From Spirodela intermedia (lineage: Eukaryota > Streptophyta > Magnoliopsida > Alismatales > Araceae), in NCBI GenBank assembly GCA_902729315.2, contig LR746265.1:1468892-1532891 (forward strand): DNA of 64,000 bases. Reading direction: 5' to 3'. Positions within the stretch are counted from its first letter, which is position 1, and each line of letters begins with the position of its first letter. This document shows, piece by piece, positions 37,601-49,271 of this stretch. A model generated the notes under the pieces. That model saw only the letters and a list, made by a program, of their open reading frames with translations, was not told the origin of the DNA and did no database searches. Position numbers and translations under genes: made by a program.

Positions 37601-39659
37601 TTTATGGTCACTTTTCACCGCTTGCCAATAAGGATAGTTTAGGTTGTCATTATAGAAACTAGATAACAATCTTTCACCATATTTTTTCACTTAACATGGT
37701 TTCCACCATTTTCTTCATGGACGATAGTTGAAACTTCGTTTTGATCTAAATCATAAAAAGCTCTTAGTTTTACAATTTGAAATAATGGATTTCACATAAA
37801 AAAATATAAGTTTGATAATTCAATCAGAACTATAGATATCCTAACATTATTTTATTTGTCTCTATTATTTCAGATTGAGTAATTTTATTTTGTCTCTAGT
37901 TTCTTTCTACTTATCCACAACTAGTTCTGGTTCTTGCTCATTTGTAATAGTGCTCGTCATATATTCTTAGTCGATTTCCTACACTTATCCATTTAGTCGC
38001 AAGTTTCTTGGCATTTTACATGGAATTATTTAACCATTACTTGGCATCCATCTATCTGGTATTAAAAACTTCACTTTTGAGGTGACAATATGTATAAATG
38101 ACAAAAGCTATTTCAGGCTTTCTCTTCGATATTTTGAATCGAATCCCATATTTAATCACTTAATTTATACTTGTCATTTAGAAAAATAATTATTTCTATG
38201 ATGTTCGTACTAACTTCATCTTGTTTACTCATGCACTTGCTGAATGGCTGCTTTTCACTGCTAGTGGAATTTCTAGCGGGTTGTATCATGCATGTGACGT
38301 AGGCACTTGGTGTGCTCTGTCTTTCCATATCTTACAGGTACTACAACTTGAATATCTCAAATGCAAGATGTTTCAAAGCTTGGTTGTTAGGAAAATATTA
38401 CATGCGTTATATGAGGCTTAGTGAACTATATGCTCATTTAAGTTAAGCATAGTGTAACTAATTTTAGTAAATTGGAAGCAGAAGGGTAACTCTTACATGG
38501 TAGGCAACGAATCTGCTGATAATTCCTCAAGAACTAGGATTGTGGTCAACTAAGATCCATTATGTCCCTATTGTAATTAATCTTTGGACAATGCTGAATA
38601 TGAGAAATGTACACCACCTCATAAGAAAAAACTCGTCGTAAAAAGAAGTTGGGATGCAATCATTCGTCAAGTATCATATACAAGCTGGTCCTCTAGTGAG
38701 TAGGATGCACATTTATTCAATTAGTTTCTCTTGTCTCGTGTATTATAAGTAGCTGGAAATTCTGCAATCATTCCGATAGAGCTTTCAAGTTGATGGCTTT
38801 CAAGGGTTAATCGACCACATAATGCTTACAGACCAGACCACTAACACATGTTTGAACTCTACCACCTCCAGTTCATGGACTTCTGGCTTTCTTTTATGGC
38901 CGCAGTGAGCACCTTCGTCTCCCTAGCTTCAACCGGCGAGGCGTCAAAGAGAACAATTCAGATGTGCGTCTCAATTGTCACGGCCCTTTTGGCCGCCACT
39001 GGTGCAACTAGTTCGGACATTGGGTGCCCCTAATCCTATGAACTTTTTTCATTTATTTTCCTATTCTTAGTAGTGGTCAAGTCAACGTATTCTTAGTCTT
39101 TCCCCAGGTCAGTCAACATCATTATTGTCATAGCAATTGGGACTGTCGGGCTTCTCTTTGGATGGATTCTAAAGCTCCCTAAGCACAGAATAGGTATCTC
39201 CTCCTTGCGCGGATGCGGCCTGAGCATCCAAGAAAGGTATCACAGCATCGTGTGAGGTTTCAACATGGAAGCAATATCTGTCCCTTCTGTGGATACCTTG
39301 CAGCGGCAATTCATGATCCTTCAAACAAAGTTTCATCTGATCTTCTGCAGATGGCAGAGCAGCGGGCCGCTGCTGTCTAATCTTCTGCAAGCGCTGCGGA
39401 GAAGGTTTCACTGGAGCTTCCTATTAATGGGTTTCCTCTTGTTGGGCGCCGCCGGAGGAAGCTGGATGCTGGAGAACCACGAAAGCTACTTGATTTGGCA
39501 CAGGTATGTTGCATATTCTCGCCCAGGAAGACGATGACCCACCATGGTTGTTAAATCCATGCTCTGAAGAAGATGTTTGACTGCAGCTTATGGCACGTCA
39601 CCATATACACGTCTTCCTTCTTCTTCCTCTGCTCCGTCAGAAGCAGCGATGGGGACTAG
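28202..39659 (+). pseudogene. TMEM8/PGAP6-like EGF and multi-span membrane protein gene, apparently decayed
   Basis: The exon order of a plant TMEM8 (PGAP6, DUF3522/CREST superfamily) protein is recognisable over 11.5 kb. A signal peptide exon (28202-28373) is followed by 29577-29635 (ELPPWFSSMTMRF), 30679-30759 (CFRHSGPPLPD), about 31685-31794, 32403-32471 (SPGIWYVGYFN), about 32600-32708, about 32858-33352 and about 35101-35579. An EGF-like end lies at about 35713-35787 (CQCDHDHGGFDC). Membrane exons are 37108-37187, 38233-38337 (FTASGISSGLYHACDVG, with CREST-type Ser/His/Asp), 38872-39010, 39113-39503 and 39587-39659. Lesions: in-frame TAA at 31714-31716; a frameshift near 33285, where WKVQICPFRKIG continues in another frame; in-frame TAG at 35479-35481; loss of an EGF Cys; and no AG acceptor next to the 38233 exon. 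A TGA at 39253 may be intronic. Family members act in membrane lipid or GPI-anchor processing. Introns make this an unprocessed pseudogene, or a gene with unusual splicing. Confidence 0.65.
28655..28690. repeat. (GA)n microsatellite in first intron of TMEM8-like gene
   Basis: A G run followed by about 16 GA dinucleotides, inside the first intron of the TMEM8-like gene. Confidence 0.9.
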
Positions 39660-41040
39660 GGAGGAGCTGAGTACGAGCTGACTCTGGAGGAATCATCGAG
39701 ATTTCCAGCCACAGAAGAACAGAGGTGAGCTCTAGAGTATTGAAGAAGGGAGAGTGGGCAGGGAGGAGGAAGATGAGGGGTTACTTCAGCGGTGTTGGTT
39801 CTGAAGGCCACCTTCCCGGCGCTAACCAATACGTGAACACACAAACACAGACATGTGAACCCTGGATGGATGTATGGGTTCTGACTCAGAGCTTGTTCTT
39901 CAATTTTTAATCTTAGCGTCTCAAATTCAATCAAAATAAAATGTTAATTTTAATAAATAAAAGATAAGAAGGGTTTATCATCTTAAAAGGGAGCGGTTGT
40001 GTTGATGATTGCTAGCATAAGTTGAAGAGAATCACTTTTTTAGTATTAAAAACGCTAATAAATAACTTATAAATTATAATGAACGCATTAAATATTTGAA
40101 AATAGTTGAAATCTTAGATAATATAACTAGTTGTTACTTGGGCATTCGTAAAATAGGTAGCACTGGTCTTAAGCATATATGGACTCCTCGTGGCAGCTTT
40201 ATATGACTTCTATTAATTTCATGCCTTTCGAAATTAGTCGAGTTTCATTGTACTACACATTGTGTGGTAAATTAATTTCCATATTTTTTCCATTTATACT
40301 TGTTTCTATCTATGTGTTGGATAGATATAACTGTGAGTTATATCTATGTGTTGAAATTGGTCATATTAATTATGAGTTATATTTTATCTAGCAATTTTCT
40401 AATAAAATCATTAAGGTATGATACTTAAATAAAATATTAATTAATTTAATGGCATTCACATATAAGCTCCATATCACGACGTAATTAAATGAGTTGACCT
40501 TCCAATCAATTTTCAAGGCACCACAATTTTTTTTGCTTAAATAATTATGGTTGACTGATATTCTTGGTGATAAATTATATTAACCATTGTTGCATAATAC
40601 AAATATAAATATTTTTTTGATAATAACATGCTACCTTCAAAACTAAAATCAGGCCACCTGACAAGAGAACTAAGTTTGACTAAAATTAAACTATTTTGAG
40701 AAAATACCGTGCATTAAAAAGTTAAAAAAAAAGATAGTTTCTGTCCCCTTTCAATCAAGTTTACTCCAGCTAAACTTTGGATATATTTAGAGAGAGAGAG
40801 AGAAGGGGCGTTGGGGGGATGCCATGGATAATTAGTGGATTAACCCTAGCTTTCTAGCAAATGCTACAATAACCCAGGTTCATAAAGAAATTGGACAGAG
40901 TCTGTGGTTTGAACATAATTAATAGTCATGTAATATAAATAGAGGGAGAATAAAGTATAACCTGTAAATCCCGCAGGTTTGTGGGGCGTAATCGAACCCA
41001 ATTCGTGGGCTTTTTGAGTTCCGTAACAGCCGACTGAAAC
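39660..41040. other. Spacer downstream of the TMEM8-like gene
   Basis: 3' flank followed by AT-rich sequence. A short (GA)n tract lies at about 40789-40803. No gene recognised. Confidence 0.5.
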
Positions 41041-41042
41041 CC

Positions 41043-41051
41043 TATAAAAAA
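41043..41051 (+). promoter_or_regulatory. TATA-box candidate for the SR45a-like gene
   Basis: TATAAAAAA followed about 30 bases later by GC-rich leader-like sequence (41075-41450). The coding start is at 42878, so the leader must contain an intron. CTGAG/GTTTGT at about 41226 and the GATCAG just before the ATG are possible splice sites. Confidence 0.4.
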
Positions 41052-41059
41052 ATACAGCT

Positions 41060-42877
41060 TGGGTTAAGTGTATCCGAGTTGCTGCTTCTGCAGACGGGAG
41101 GGAGGGTCCGCTGCGTGCCCTCATTTCTCCTTTTATCTCCGTCTGTGGCCTGATCTCGCGGCTGCTGCCGGGGAGGGCGGAGGAGATCGCGAGGGAGGAC
41201 TGCCGGTTGGCATTCATCTGGCTGAGGTTTGTGTTTCGTGATCGTCTGCTTAGATCTGGCTGTTGGGAGTGTTCGTCGCCCATTTACTCGAGGGTTCCTT
41301 CGTCATCTGGCTCTAGCGCCGGGCTACTGCTGTCATCGCCATATGCGGGAAACAGTGTGGGGACCTCCATCGGATCATCCCACACTCCACCTTGTAAGCG
41401 TGCGCTCGAAGATGAGGTCGACCGCCTTGCCGTCTCGGCATAGGGGAATCACGGCGCTCGGTTCAATTTCTACGGGAAAGAGTCGTTATCTATTTAATTT
41501 ACTTATTAATTAACTGCCGGGCGGAGGTTGGAGCTGTCTTAATTCGTTTGCTGTCTTAATTCGTTTGCTGTCTTAAAGCGAATAAGAAATTTCTTTTCCT
41601 CCTGGCTTTCTTTCATTCTCGAGTGGATACAGCGAGAAAGGGCGTTGTACGTCCCTTGTGAATTACGTTTTTGGTGTTCCTGCATGGACATGTATATGCA
41701 TTGACATGAATCTTTTTGTTTTCCATTTTTTGCCGCATTCGATCATCATCCCCAGGATCAGAATCAGGGAGCTGAATTTGATGGGACAGAATTCAGTTAC
41801 CTGATTCTGACCGCTCTTTACGACAGAAAAACTGTAAAATGGTTATCGGGCATGAATTTTCAGCTAGACTTAGTCAATCTGTGTGTTTTAGAAAACCAGC
41901 TTTATTTTCCTAATCTTAGAGATATATTTTCTACATGTATTTCTTTATGTTTTAGACAGTCCATGTTTCTGCTTCAATGTCTTAGTGTCATCTCAGTCTG
42001 TTCATCTCTCATTGTATTTTCTTTATGTGCATCATTTTACTATTTATGGGATTCATTGTATAAAATGTTGGGCCCTTTCTAATTTATCTAATGTTTTTCT
42101 ATCTAGTGGCAAGTGCTTTCTTGGTTCATGGTATTTAAAAGTTCTTTAATATCAGCAAGAGTACCGCATTGATGTTATAAGCCATGTGGTTCAGATTTGT
42201 TATGAATATGGTATTTAAATCATCGTCTAAATATCATGAGGACTGTGAATCTAATGTGGAATGAATGCTTTTCAGGAATTTAATTTTTCATTTTCATTTT
42301 TTCACGTACATAAAGGGATTAACTGTCCTCTTTCGAAGTTCTCCAACATAGCTTGCTATTTGGCTATCTAAGTTATGCTCAATGGGGTCATAAATATAAA
42401 AACTAAGATTAGGATATGTGACCACTTTTTTCTGCTAGGTTAAAAGTAATATGGCGAGAAACGGTCCCCTGTTGCCTTTTTTTTAAGCGGACCCGGAAAG
42501 TCGAATTTTTGCCACTGAGAGGAATTGGATTCTGTTTTTTTCTAAAACACCTCCGGGTTATTTTAGTTCTTACATTGTTATCATATTAATTTTTCTATGG
42601 CGGATTCATTCATCATCATGCTAAGAGCTCCATCACCCATGCATTTTATATCATACCAAGAATATCACAGTAGCTTCTTCCGCTTTAAATGATCCTTCGT
42701 TTCCTTATACATAATATTCGCTTTCGGAATGCTATCCATGGTGATTGTTTTCGTGTTTATTTTTATTACTGTCGAGCAATCTTTACACAAAATTTTCATT
42801 TCGTGTCTATTTGTAGGGCACTAAGCTTCGTTCATTGCCTAACAGCTTCTCTTTTTTTCTTCCTGGTTTTTGATCAG
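41060..42877 (+). other. Leader and leader intron of the SR45a-like gene
   Basis: GC-rich 41060-41450 is followed by AT-rich sequence up to the coding start, the usual look of a 5' UTR exon plus long intron. A 17-base unit GCTGTCTTAATTCGTTT is repeated 2.6 times at about 41533-41577. No coding exon was found. Confidence 0.45.
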
Positions 42878-45718
42878 ATGTCTTATCAAAAGGAAGTCAG
42901 GTGAGTTGAGGATTTTCATGGAGCCTCCAATCCCTAGGGTTGATTGAGATGAAAATCCTCTCATCTGTTCATCCCTTTTTCAGATACACTTCTCATTCAC
43001 TCTCTCCTCTACATAGACGGAGCAGATCGAGATCTATGTCACGGGACAGGAGTCGCTCCCGGTAAAGTTCAAATATTTGATGCTAAATCAGTAATTAGAC
43101 TGACTCTCGAATCTTACCGGCTAGTTTCATTTCATTTATACACCAACGTAGGAGCCGAGATTCTGCGACTGCAAACAATCCTGGGAACAACCTGTATGTT
43201 ACTGGGTTATCTACCCGTGTGACCAGCAGCGACCTTGAGAAATATTTCAATAAGGAAGGAAAGGTACTCCTTTATGTCCTCACCATTTTGTTATCTATTT
43301 TACCGAAAAATAAAATAAATAGAGGTAATTACCAAGGATGAGAAAGAACCATAATTTCTACAAGTTTTCTTTGGGGCTCGAGAGATGGAATAGATAGTGC
43401 CCCAAAAGTGGTTAACTCGCCGCTGGGGAATTCACACAAAAGGGTACGAGGGATTCTCAACGAGAAAAGTGCTCTCTGAACCGTTGTTTCCATTCTGGAG
43501 AATAGTATCCATTTGACTGGACACCATCGTGGCAGACCGAAAGGGTTTGGCCATGCGTATTATTTTTCTTGGCAGAGGTTGGAAAAAGGAGTTTTTAGTA
43601 AGAGAGTTTTATCGTCCAAACTGGGTTGAAAAATTCACATCCAAATTCAATATATTTCAAGTTTGTAAATTATTATAGTTTCATGAATGATCATTCTAGA
43701 ATTTCGTTGCCCAGGTCGTAGAATGTCACGTGGTAACTGATCCTCGCACCAGAGAATCCCGTGGCTTTGGATTCGTGACGATGGGTACCTTGGAGGACGC
43801 CAACCGGTGTGTGAAATACCTCAATCGCTCAGTGCTTGAAGGCCGGCTAATCACTGTGGAGAAGGTAATATGAAGCTTCGCCCGTGGATGATTTTGGGGA
43901 TATGCCAGGAGATGAATAATTTTATGTCAGTATTTTATTTCCAAAGTATTGCCTGATTATTTTTGACATCAGGTCTGCTGTGTGTGTCTCCATCGAACTC
44001 TCATCGATCTATGAACTTAGACAGTCTGAACCACCCCTTTATCGACATGAGCTCAGCATCGACTATTTTACCAAGATTGTATGCCCAGTATGCCTTTCTC
44101 TTTGCAAAGGATGCAATGCCTCGCTGATATGATCTTCATGGAGCATTGGGTACTATTGGATTAGCAATGCCTGCACGATAATACTCTTCCGTTGGTTAAA
44201 TATGTGATATATTAATATTGACTCAGGTAGTAATTTATTAATTTCTGGGAGGAGGAAAGTGTTTCTCAGTGTCCATATCGTATGAGAAATGTATTGGTCC
44301 TATTTGATGAGTTTGATTTCATTCTTGTGAGGTTAATTTGAATAGGTAGTGGCTGTAATATCAATTTTTCGGAGAAATTATTGGCAAGACCCTCAATTAA
44401 CGTCCATGTTGCTTTTGAACCCGGGTTTTTCCACAGGCTAAGAGGAAGCGGGCAAGGACGCCAACTCCTGGAAAATATCGTGGTGCGAGGGAAAGAAGAG
44501 GTATGCATTGATCTTCCTTCTGATGATTGTGGCTCAATATATGGCCTTTCTATTGAGTTGCAAGAGGAGAAGGCAAAAATAAAAATAATAAATGATGACC
44601 CGAAAATAGTGGAAATCAGATAATGGTATACCTTCGGTGGAGAATGCAGTTAATTATGGCATGTAATGTATTTCATACGTCCATGGGGTTTCTTTAATGA
44701 TGTGGTCCGTGATTTGTGTTGTGATAAATTGGGGTTTTATTTATATGTTCAATAAGCGTTGGGAGATTGCCAAGAAAAATAAAATGAATAATGACCCAAA
44801 GGTGGTTGGAAGCAGGAAAAGGATACTTTCCTTGGTTAATAATGTCTTTAATTGTAGCATGCAATGCATGAAATTTGATTCCAAGTTTCATGCCGACCCA
44901 TCATTTGTTTTGCATAACTTGGAGTTTCGTATCATATTCAATAAGTTTTGGGGAATACAAAAGCAAATAAGTAAATAAGAGAAGAGATAACCCTCAGGTG
45001 GTGGGAAGCAGGAAAGATCGATTGAAATCATTTCAATAGTATTCTTGCCGTGGTGAATGCATTTAATTATGGGATGGAATGCGTAGAATCTGATTCAAAG
45101 TTTCATGCTGATCCAAGGGTTCTTTAATTGCGCTGCAATGATCTGCGTTGCAATAACCTGAGTCTTTGATACATTCAATAAAATTGATAGCAGACTCTCT
45201 GTGATGAATGCATTCGATCGTAGCATGGAAGAGCCTTTGTTAAATAAAATAAATAAATAAATTCAGAAGCGCAGCATTATTCTATTATGTAGCAAATCAT
45301 TTTATTCTCCTTTTTCTCTTCCCTCCATGTTAGGATGTTGGTGGGAGGGTGTAGAGTCGCCGGAATTCGGGAATATTTTCAGCCCTTCATTCAGATTGTT
45401 CATCCCCTTTCTGATTTTCTGTACCCTAATTCGGTTTTTTTATAAAACTCGGATCTTTTCATCTCATCCTCCTCTCCTCGCTGCGCAGGCAGTACCCGGA
45501 GGCGATCCCGGAGCTACTCTCCCTACCGGTCGCGAGACAGGGGTCGCTCTCGCTCCAGAGAACGGTCGCGCTCCAGGGACCGGTCGCGCTCCAGGAACAG
45601 GTCCCGCTCGCGGGGCCGGCGGGAGAGGTCCCGATCGCCGTACCGGAAAGACGCCCACCGGCGGCAGCGGGATCGGTCGCGCTCGCCGGGCGGCCGTGGG
45701 AATTCCAGATCGGACTAG
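42878..45718 (+). CDS. SR45A: SR45a/Tra2-like RS-domain splicing factor, 218 aa
   Basis: Nuclear splicing regulator with an RS-RRM-RS layout. Six coding exons: 42878-42900, 42984-43061, 43152-43263, 43715-43864, 44437-44500 and 45489-45718. Phases are continuous (2, 2, 0, 0, 1). The N-terminus starts MSYQKEVR and is short and RS-rich. The RRM spans about residues 47-122, with RNP2 LYVTGL (48-53) and RNP1 RGFGFVTM (87-94), followed by KARTPTPG-like spacer residues (KRARTPTPGKYRG). The last exon encodes about 75 residues of Arg/Ser dipeptides ending GGRGNSRSD. The order and the TRESRGFGFV phrase match plant SR45a, the transformer-2 homolog, which is heat/light responsive and itself alternatively spliced. 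The start follows a GATCAG acceptor, so the 5' UTR is split. Intron 5 (44501-45488) holds a tandem repeat array. The last-exon frame was chosen by phase; the alternative frame lacks RS repeats. Confidence 0.92.
44595..45240. repeat. Intronic tandem repeat, period about 196 bp, 3+ copies
   Basis: Within intron 5 of the SR45a-like gene. Unit starts recur at about 44595, 44791 and 44988 (variants of ATGACCCAAAGGTGGTGG). Each unit carries GTGAATGCATTTAATTATGG-like and GATTC-AAGTTTCATGC-GA-CC-like segments, and a partial fourth copy lies near 45189. Copies are diverged. No splice-site cassette is evident within a unit. Confidence 0.75.
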
Positions 45719-46160
45719 CGAGCGGGTCAGCGGCTAGCTTTTTTTTTTTCTTCTTTTTTCATCTCGATCGGTGGGCATGTGTTCTTCTTGTTCATCTCGG
45801 TTCTCCTTTTTCTTTTCTTTTAGGGTTTCAGGCTCGGTGGATCTATCTGTGGAGGCCGCCCCCCCTCCGTCGTTCTGCAGATGATGAATGTCGGGATCAA
45901 TTCTTGTTGTGTGGAGACGTTGAGAAGATTGCCGCCAGGCACACGCTTGTTAGGATTTCTGGGTTTCGTTTCCTTGATGATGAAGAAGCTGTTTGAGAAA
46001 TCCTTGCTGTCTTTCTCATGGGGAACAATCTCCGGCGAGGTCAGCGGTGCACTTGTCTCTCCAGAAGATTCACCACCATCACTCATTTCAAATCTTGGTC
46101 TTCCTGTGTACAATTCCGTGGCACTTTTCAATTGGGGGAGGGGAGGGGGGAGATGGGGTT
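45719..46160. other. Convergent 3' flanks of SR45a-like and CRCK-like genes
   Basis: 442 bases between two stop codons. The two 3' UTRs must be short or overlap. Open frames here are antisense to the kinase end and are not supported. Confidence 0.5.
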
Positions 46161-46895
46161 TCAGGTCCTGCCATCTCGGTAGGAAGTGTTCCTGTCGGGG
46201 TGGGAGAGGAGGCGGGGTTGTTCCATGGTGGAGATGCTCCGGTAATCCTTGCGGATGGCCCAGAGGACCTCTGCGCATTTCCTCATGGGGGGCCTGTCGT
46301 GCCTGGTCGGGGCGAGGCACTGCACCGCGAGCTCGAAGACCTTCTCCAGCGCGAAGCTCGTCGCCGGCGTCGGCGACAGGTGCGGATCCAGCACCTTCAG
46401 CACGTTCCCCTCCGCAAACCTCTTAATCGCCTACAACCCATAAAGATTTCTCTTTTATTTAGCAGCCCTTTTCTTCTTCTTCTTCAGAGAGAGAGAGAGA
46501 AAGAAGAAGAAGAATTGGAGGAGATGAGATGGGGGCTGACCCAGTTGGAAGTAATCCGCTCTCTGATCTCCCTCTTCGTCTCGATGGGCCTCCTCCCGGT
46601 CATGAGCTCCACCAGCAGGACGCCAAAGGAGTAGACGTCGCTCTTCTCGGTGAGCTGGTAGGTCCGGAGGTACTCCGGGTCGAGGTAGCCGGCGGTGCCT
46701 TTGACCTGCGTCGAGATGTGGGTGACGCCGGCGTCGACGGGGGTCATGCGGGCGAAGCCGAAGTCGGCCACCTTCGCTCGCAGGTTGTCTGTAAGGAGGA
46801 TGTTCGAGGATTTGATGTCTCTGTGGATGATCGGGTCGTCTTGCAGGAAAAAAGGATGGAGGAAGAGGATGATCAAAAGCTCGTCATCGGCGGAG

Positions 46896-46926
<31 letters not shown>

Positions 46927-48089
46927 GCCTACCGGCGTACATATGGAGGTAGGTGACGGCGTGTGCGACGTCGATAGCGATGTCCAGCCGGGAGGTGAGA
47001 TCGAGAAAGTCACCCCGCAGGCCTGCGGCGGTCGCCATGGAAGAAGCAGATCAATTCGAGGCCAATTCGACGACGAGCAGAGGAGATCCGTCTGTCTATC
47101 TATATCTTAACCAGAGGATCTGAAGTATTCTCTCGTGGTGGTGGATTGGGAAATGGGGGACGGAGAAGATGCCGGGCCGGAACCAGAGCGGCGGCGATGG
47201 AGGGAGAAGGAGGGGGGGAACTTACCGTCGAGATGCTCGCGGAGGGTCCCGTTGGGGACATACTCGATGACGACGACCCTCTCGTCCTCGTGCTCCAGGT
47301 ATCCGTAGAATCTGACCAGGTTCAGGTGCTCGATGCAGGCCAGGATCTGGATCTCGCTCTTGAATTCCACCCCCAGGTGCTTGTCGTGGATGCTCTGCGA
47401 GAAGAAGAAAAAGAAGAAGCCTAGGTCAGTCTCACGGCCCTCCTCTGATTCTCTGCAAGATGTGGGGGGAGAAGGAAGAGGATCTTCCTCTCACCTTCTT
47501 CGCGCGTTTAATGGCCACCAGGGTGCCGTCGGCGAGCGTCCCCCTGTACACCGTCCCGAACCCGCCTTGCCCTATCTTGCAGGCGGGGGAGAAGTTCTTG
47601 GTCGCCCTGTAGATCTCCGCCATGGAAAACTGCCGGCCGCCGGGCGCCGTCTTCGTGGCGGCGTTGGCGTCCTGAAATATTGCCCTCCGGGACAGCCGCC
47701 TCTCGCTGCCGGCGGTGCTGCCGGCGGCGCTGCTGGTCGTCTCTGCACCAAAACAAGGAAGTGGATGAGGCGGGCAACCAAGGACCCTAATCTCGGCAGG
47801 AGGAGGGAGACAGACCGCTGTGAGAAGTCTTGAAGAAGCCGGAGTAGTTGCGGCTCGTTCCCTCCAATTCCGTCTCCGGCGGGGAGAAGCAGCCGCCGAT
47901 CGCCGCCAGCGCGCTCCAGACGCGGTTTTTCCGGGACGACGGCGGCGCCGTCGCCGCACCCCCGCCGGAGGAAGCGGCCTCGGACCTCCGGGAGAAGTCC
48001 TTCTGGAGGGGAATCTTCCCGCCGCCGGCGCTGGACTTGCCGCTGCCAAGGGCGGGGTTCCAGCCGAGGCCATCCATCGTCTTCTTCAT
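46161..48089 (-). CDS. CRCK2: Calmodulin-binding receptor-like cytoplasmic kinase (CRCK type), 449 aa
   Basis: Cytoplasmic Ser/Thr kinase of the RLCK-IV/CRCK group, linked in Arabidopsis to calcium/calmodulin and stress or immune signalling. Six exons: 47816-48089, 47495-47742, 47226-47394, 46933-47022, 46541-46839 and 46161-46430. Phases run 1, 0, 1, 1, 0. After a Ser/Gly-rich N-terminus comes [13 protein letters not shown], the segment that overlaps the calmodulin-binding region in CRCK1. The glycine loop [11 protein letters not shown], Lys170 in [16 protein letters not shown] (Asp268, RD type), DFGFAR and [20 protein letters not shown] follow. All catalytic residues are present. There is no signal peptide or membrane segment. 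The first in-frame ATG is at 48089. CT-rich microsatellites lie in the introns at 46487-46500 and 46896-46922. CRCK2 versus CRCK1/3 is not resolved. Confidence 0.9.
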
Positions 48090-48798
48090 CGGACCGCAGG
48101 AAAGCGCAGAGGGGAGCTTCCCCGTCTTCTCTGCGGGGCGTGGTTTCGCCCCCGATCGACGACGACGGAGTAACCAACGAAGACTTGAGGCCGTCGATCG
48201 ATCGTCTGCCCTGAGCAGCTCCGTAAAAGCGCGTTGACGGGAATACCCGCTAGTGCAGGGTCAACGTCGGCTCTTACGCCACCAGTCCACCTCACTTCTG
48301 CGGAGTTACCCGTGTCCGCGTAGCATCTGATCCGGCGGCCGGAAATGGTCGCCGGAGTAAATCTCCGATCCTTCTCTCTCCCACCGCCGCTTCTCTAGGC
48401 CGGTTGCGGCCGGCCGGCCGGCGGGCCTCGGATAAATCGCCCCACGTTATTCCGAAAGATCGCTTTTTTTTAGAAATCTTTGACCAACCCAGGTAATTGT
48501 GCGCACGCTTCATGAAGTAATAGCCCGCATTTTCTTGTGGAAACCAGACTCGGTCCGGTTTTCCTGTAGCGGACCAAGAGCAAACGAATTGCGAGGTCTC
48601 GCCTGTCTTCACCAAGTGAACTCGGTTGGAGTCCCCGGATAAGACCCAGACCTGTTTGACCCACAGAGAGAGGAGAGATAGAGAGAGAGCGAAGGGGGGG
48701 CTATCAGAACCCAACAGTCCAGACCGATCTCATGACAGAGGGGCAATTCGGTACGGTGATTCGGATGCCGGAGCGTCGTCGATGGCGGGCGGCGTGAA
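48090..48798. other. Promoter of CRCK-like gene and 3' flank of SAP30-like gene
   Basis: Both genes lie on the minus strand, so this 0.7 kb should serve as promoter and leader of the kinase and the terminator region of the SAP30-like gene. A GGCCGGCC-rich patch lies at 48400-48425. No gene recognised. Confidence 0.45.
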
Positions 48799-49216
48799 CT
48801 AGGCGTACAGTGGTTTCAGTCTCTTGGCGGCGTGGATGAAGTCGAGGATCGCCTGCACCTCGTCCAATGGCTTTGGCGAGGAAGAGGAAGAAACAGGGTC
48901 GGGCTCCTGACGATGGATTCCGGAAGGGGAGGAGGGGGAGGATGAGAGGAGGACCTGAGAGCGGAAATGGTGCCGAACCAGGTCCAGTAGCTGCTCCTTG
49001 GAAGAAGGCTGGGGGTAGAGGCCCTCCTGAAACCCACGGCGGTGCCGCCATCATCAATCACGTCGCGGGAACCATTAAAAATAGCCCACCAACGGAGGAT
49101 AAGGTTCTCGCCGGCCGAGTTCTCACCAGATTGTGCCGCCTCCAGTATCTCCACAAGGACGCATCCCCCAGCTTCGCCAAATCCACCCTCTGTTCACCGC
49201 ACCCCCATCAACCTCT

Positions 49217-49271
<55 letters not shown>

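Noticed and set aside
39169-39411. 80-codon minus-strand frame opposite the TMEM8-like 3' exons
   Set aside because: Antisense to recognised family sequence (RRFHWSFLLMGFLLLG region) and without its own motif.
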